Below the pieces are notes generated by a model that saw only the letters and a list, made by a program, of their open reading frames with translations, was not told the origin of the DNA and did not search any database. From the NCBI GenBank assembly GCA_015661965.1, contig DQVA01000203.1, positions 1 through 7,368 on the forward strand: a DNA stretch of 7,368 bases. The letters are read 5' to 3'. Below are positions 6,201-7,368 of this stretch, piece by piece (the first letter of the stretch is position 1; each line of letters opens with the position of its first letter). Both the position numbers and the translations under genes were made by a program. Source of the stretch: Candidatus Bipolaricaulota bacterium. Lineage in GTDB: Bacteria > Bipolaricaulota > Bipolaricaulia > Bipolaricaulales > Bipolaricaulaceae.

Positions 6201-6588
6201 CTGCAACGAGTGCGGAAACTGCGCCACCTTCTGCGTGCACCGCGGTGATCCCGCCGCGGAGAAGCCCCGGCTTTTTCTGCGCCTCCCGGACATCTATCTC
6301 GAGGAGGGGAACGCCTTCCACATCGCTGGGGACACCATCCACCGCAAGGAGGGCGACCTCCTCTACGCCCTCGAAAGGACCCCCGACGGCTACCTCCTTT
6401 CGGTCACGCGCCGCGCGTCACGCGCCATTAAGATAAAGATCGCCCCCGACTTCTCCGCGGTGGAGCTGGAGGAGGCCGGGGGGTTCTCCGGGGAGCTCGA
6501 CCTGCGGGCGGCGGCGGAGATGGCGATGATCTTGAGGGGGGCAAAGGTGTCCCTCTCCCACCTTCCGGTTCGGAGTGATTTGCAGTAA
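3241..6588 (+). CDS. ygfK: YgfK-family flavin/iron-sulfur oxidoreductase (putative selenate reductase subunit family)
   Basis: A 1115-residue redox enzyme of the YgfK family, longer than the E. coli protein (about 1030). Residues 1-430 resemble a dihydroorotate/dihydropyrimidine dehydrogenase-type barrel. They carry TPVGPAAGPHTQLAQNIV, LSTMHGCPPDEIE (C214), FVKLNPTLIG and GVKLTNTL. Residues 445-530 form a GltD-like cysteine-rich helical domain (C446, C451, C455, C494, C498, C502). Residues 541 onward give an FAD Rossmann fold (G547-S-G-P-A-G552) with an inserted NAD(P)H fold (G691-G-G-D-T-A696), and Y832-A-G-G-D836 closes the FAD site. Two Fe-S motifs follow: C924/C927/C931/C934/C938 and C988/C991/C994/C998. 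The start matches the family N-terminus (MxDxMRP), with a G-rich site (3231-3237) overlapping the ssnA stop. Extra length lies in the linkers, between the two Fe-S motifs and at the C-terminus. Three in-frame heptanucleotide arrays occur at residues 529-538, 681-685 and 1056-1062. Electrons probably pass from NAD(P)H through FAD and clusters to a substrate at the barrel. The family name mentioning selenate is historical; a purine-pathway role is likelier here. Confidence 0.95.
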   Translation: MSDVMRPQPFGVLLGWALGELKRRGSIFEVPEALFFRPREDAPYRTEFLGERLGTPVGPAAGPHTQLAQNIVAAWLCGARFVELKTVQIMDELEIPRPCIDLEDEGYNVEWSQELKLDQSAWEYIKAWALVHILRRVLGFEELPFDTIFNMSVGYDYKGITSPPMIRFMDRLQDASAELSEIKAVLQEEFPEYADIEIPARITNSVTLSTMHGCPPDEIEKIARYLMEERRLHTFVKLNPTLIGYDEVSRILHDVLGFTEVKLKRESFEKDLQWDDAVEILRNLKGLAEKLGLVFGVKLTNTLAVENWKGALPGEEMYMSGRALFPITVNLYWRLAREFDGDLHVSYVGGIDALNVAEVLRAGALPVTVCSDLLKPGGYGKFRQYIEEIERAMGEAGAGSLEEFARGGLAALEELALRSLKDPRYKKRYFRFGLPKVESGLDLFDCIVAPCVERCAVGQDVPEYCYWIAKGDFDKALQVILSRNPFPGITGHVCTHLCRTRCTRNDYEQPVEIRALKRAAFEFGKRPDNASRVTHHASQAKKVAVIGSGPAGLSCAYFLALNGVEVTVFEARERPGGTVWLIPPFRLPDEVIEADIEFIRSLGVEIRTNSPITEPPERLLGEGFDAVFIAVGLQEDALPPMEGIDPGGPLPQGVYPALEFLRRVREGDPPDLSHTLPSPSTRNAPKVAVIGGGDTAMDAARVAMRLVGKEGEVTIFYRRSRAEMPASPDELEEALEEGVRLEELTSPVRIELEEGRAVALELVRNRLGEPGPDGRRRPVPIPGSEFTVPVDAVILATGLRADLRFLGGSAVEVRDGVIVTDERGRTSVPRVYAGGDVAPGIKSIISAASHGMRAAEAICSDLGVPFSLPPIPRPKPSDADLAEIKRARARKASPTLPGPRLGRTSEVVVPELSPEAVRREARRCLQCSLICDKCVEVCPNRANLVYFVDPVSWEVPVVSVGEGGLEVIRREPFRVGQRRQIVHIDDFCNECGNCATFCVHRGDPAAEKPRLFLRLPDIYLEEGNAFHIAGDTIHRKEGDLLYALERTPDGYLLSVTRRASRAIKIKIAPDFSAVELEEAGGFSGELDLRAAAEMAMILRGAKVSLSHLPVRSDLQ
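4412..4437 (+). other. Canonical G-quadruplex-forming motif inside ygfK
   Basis: Four G runs of 3, 5, 5 and 4 bases are separated by loops of 4, 4 and 1 bases on the coding strand, which satisfies the usual G3+N1-7 pattern. They encode a Gly/Ala-rich loop around residues 391-400. In a gene this rich in GGG codons it may be a by-product of codon choice. Confidence 0.5.
4826..4855 (+). repeat. Four-unit heptanucleotide array in ygfK (linker before FAD Rossmann fold)
   Basis: Two copies of ACGCGTC (4826-4839) are followed by two of ACGCATC (4840-4853) and a partial unit AC. Because 7 is not a multiple of 3, each unit is read in a new frame, giving residues 529-538 (NASRVTHHAS), an unusual polar stretch. 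It separates the cysteine-rich domain from KKVAVIGSGPAG. The total length keeps the frame open. Confidence 0.9.
5281..5294 (+). repeat. Two-unit heptanucleotide array in ygfK (linker before NAD(P)H Rossmann fold)
   Basis: ACGCGTA and ACGCGCC stand in tandem with the same 7-base period as the larger array. They encode T681-R-N-A-P685, just before KVAVIGGGDTA. The preceding linker (about 667-680) is Pro/Ser-rich and longer than in E. coli YgfK as I recall it. Confidence 0.7.
6406..6426 (+). repeat. Three-unit heptanucleotide array in ygfK C-terminal extension
   Basis: ACGCGCC, GCGCGTC and ACGCGCC run contiguously in register, encoding T1056-R-R-A-S-R-A1062. The array lies after the last Fe-S motif, in the part of the protein that differs most from E. 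coli YgfK. The bases on either side show no such period. Confidence 0.7.
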
Positions 6589-6608
6589 GCTAGAGTTATG
6601 ACGGAATC

Positions 6609-6613
6609 AGGAG
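6609..6613 (+). promoter_or_regulatory. Shine-Dalgarno deciding the start of the PLP enzyme
   Basis: AGGAG lies 6 nt before the ATG at 6620. It selects that start over the out-of-frame ATG at 6598, whose frame closes after 28 codons. The 31-nt gap from ygfK holds no terminator and no promoter that I can support, so co-transcription is likely. Confidence 0.75.
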
Positions 6614-6619
6614 AAGCCG

Positions 6620-7368
6620 ATGGGTCAACCGGTGGCGTTCCGTTGCGTAGGCTGTGGCCGGGAATACGAGCCTTGGTCCCTTGATTACCATTGTTCCCGT
6701 TGCGGCCCCGTGTCAGGTCCGCTGGAGGTGGTTTACGATCTGCGAGGGTTGGCGAGCAGGCTAACGCCTTCCAGCTTCGCCGAGACCCGGCGGCCGTCTT
6801 TATGGCGCTACGAGGAGCTCCTACCAGTGGGGATTGAGCATTCGGTACCCCTGCGGGCCGGGTGGACCCCCCTTTACTCACGTCCGGAGCTCGCGGCCGA
6901 GCTCGGCCTCGCTGCCCTGTGGATCAAGGACGACTCCCTGAACCCCACCGCCTCCTACAAGGACCGGGCCACCGCGGTGGTGATCGCCGCGGCTCGGTAC
7001 CTGGGACGGGCGGCCCTCACCTGCGCCTCCACCGGGAACACCGCGAGCTCGGTGGCGGGGTTCTGTGCTGCCGCCGGGATGCCCGCCTACATCTTCGTGC
7101 CCGAGAAAACGCCACGCCCCAAGATCGCCCAGCTTCTTGCGTTCGGGGCCACCGTGTTCGCGGTGGAGGGCGACTACTCCCACGCCCAGCGGCTATGCGA
7201 GGAGGCGCGGGACAGGTTCGGCTGGTATGACCGCTCCGACGGGGTTTCCCCCATCAACGCCGAGGGGAAGAAGACCGGCGCTTATGAGATCTGGGAACAG
7301 CTTGATGGGAAGGTGCCCGAGTACTTGTTGGTCGCCGTGGGGGATGGGTCCGTGATCTCTGGGATCTG
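6620..7368 (+). CDS. Threonine synthase-like PLP-dependent enzyme, N-terminal part (3' truncated)
   Basis: The first 249 residues of a fold-type II PLP enzyme; the frame runs off the right edge. A zinc ribbon opens the protein (C9-x2-C12 and C25-x2-C28), as in many bacterial and archaeal threonine synthases. Around the cofactor lysine the sequence is NPTASYKDRAT with K114 as the likely Schiff-base lysine, where classical threonine synthases have NPTGSFKDR. S137-T-G-N140 should hold the PLP ring region, and KKTGAYEIWEQL and VAVGDGSVISGI correspond to later conserved blocks. Threonine synthase converts O-phosphohomoserine to threonine, and full-length members are usually 350-450 residues. The position directly behind ssnA-ygfK raises another possibility: a degradative lyase or dehydratase acting on an amino-acid intermediate, the place taken in the E. 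coli cluster by YgeX (diaminopropionate ammonia-lyase). The family is well supported; the substrate is open. Confidence 0.85.
   Translation, partial: MGQPVAFRCVGCGREYEPWSLDYHCSRCGPVSGPLEVVYDLRGLASRLTPSSFAETRRPSLWRYEELLPVGIEHSVPLRAGWTPLYSRPELAAELGLAALWIKDDSLNPTASYKDRATAVVIAAARYLGRAALTCASTGNTASSVAGFCAAAGMPAYIFVPEKTPRPKIAQLLAFGATVFAVEGDYSHAQRLCEEARDRFGWYDRSDGVSPINAEGKKTGAYEIWEQLDGKVPEYLLVAVGDGSVISGI

Noticed and set aside
5254..6342. Long open frame on the minus strand opposite ygfK (362 codons), with similar ones opposite ssnA (2065-2946) and at 3490-4272
   Set aside because: These are antisense shadows of high-GC coding sequence. The translations are low-complexity (Pro, Gly, Arg, His rich) with no recognisable motif, while the + strand carries clear conserved proteins.
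6560..6619. Promoter upstream of the PLP enzyme gene
   Set aside because: TTCCGG/TAAGCT and TTGCAG-based pairs match the consensus poorly or at wrong spacing. The 31-nt gap fits co-transcription better.
6598..6684. Small open frame from ATG 6598 (28 codons)
   Set aside because: It overlaps the PLP enzyme out of frame, has no good Shine-Dalgarno, and the peptide shows no features.

Overview
The window looks like part of a catabolic island from a GC-rich diderm bacterium, probably anaerobic. The coding strand is dominated by GGG, CCC, GCC, CTC and GAG codons. The solute-binding protein has a plain signal peptide without a lipobox cysteine, and two proteins match the SsnA and YgfK families of anaerobic purine-degradation clusters. 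I cannot fix the phylum from sequence alone. A deep-branching, uncultured-type anaerobe (for example Bipolaricaulota/Acetothermia, Chloroflexi or Synergistota) is a low-confidence guess.

Layout, all on the + strand. (1) 2-625 is the C-terminal part of a BMP/PnrA-like ABC-transporter substrate-binding protein, cut by the window's left edge. (2) 626-692 is a short spacer with a perfect 15-bp hairpin and a strong Shine-Dalgarno. (3) 693-1853 is a complete, secreted paralogue of the first protein. (4) 1864-1892 is a good intrinsic terminator. (5) 1912-3231 is ssnA, an amidohydrolase/deaminase. (6) 3241-6588 is ygfK, a very large flavin/iron-sulfur oxidoreductase resembling a rearranged dihydropyrimidine dehydrogenase. 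(7) 6620 to the right edge is the N-terminal 249 residues of a zinc-ribbon, PLP-dependent threonine synthase-like enzyme. No stretch over 300 bases lacks a gene.

How it may work together (inference): BMP-family proteins commonly bind nucleosides or purines, and ssnA and ygfK belong to the gene set that accompanies selenium-dependent molybdenum hydroxylases and anaerobic breakdown of purines or urate. The window therefore reads as periplasmic capture of a purine-type compound, then deamination or hydrolysis and flavin/Fe-S reduction in the cytoplasm, with a PLP enzyme possibly handling an amino-acid-like product. ssnA, ygfK and the PLP gene are tightly packed (9- and 31-nt gaps) with no terminator between them, so they probably share a transcript. 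The terminator before ssnA would keep that transcript below the level of the binding proteins.

The most unusual signal is a set of three short arrays of a seven-base repeat (consensus about ACGCGTC) inside the ygfK coding sequence. The reading frame is kept at each one. Two of them lie immediately before the first beta-strand of each Rossmann fold. They look like a repeat family that has entered a protein gene at tolerated linkers. The first binding-protein gene is also clearly less GC-rich than the rest of the window, and the signal-peptide region of the second shares that composition.
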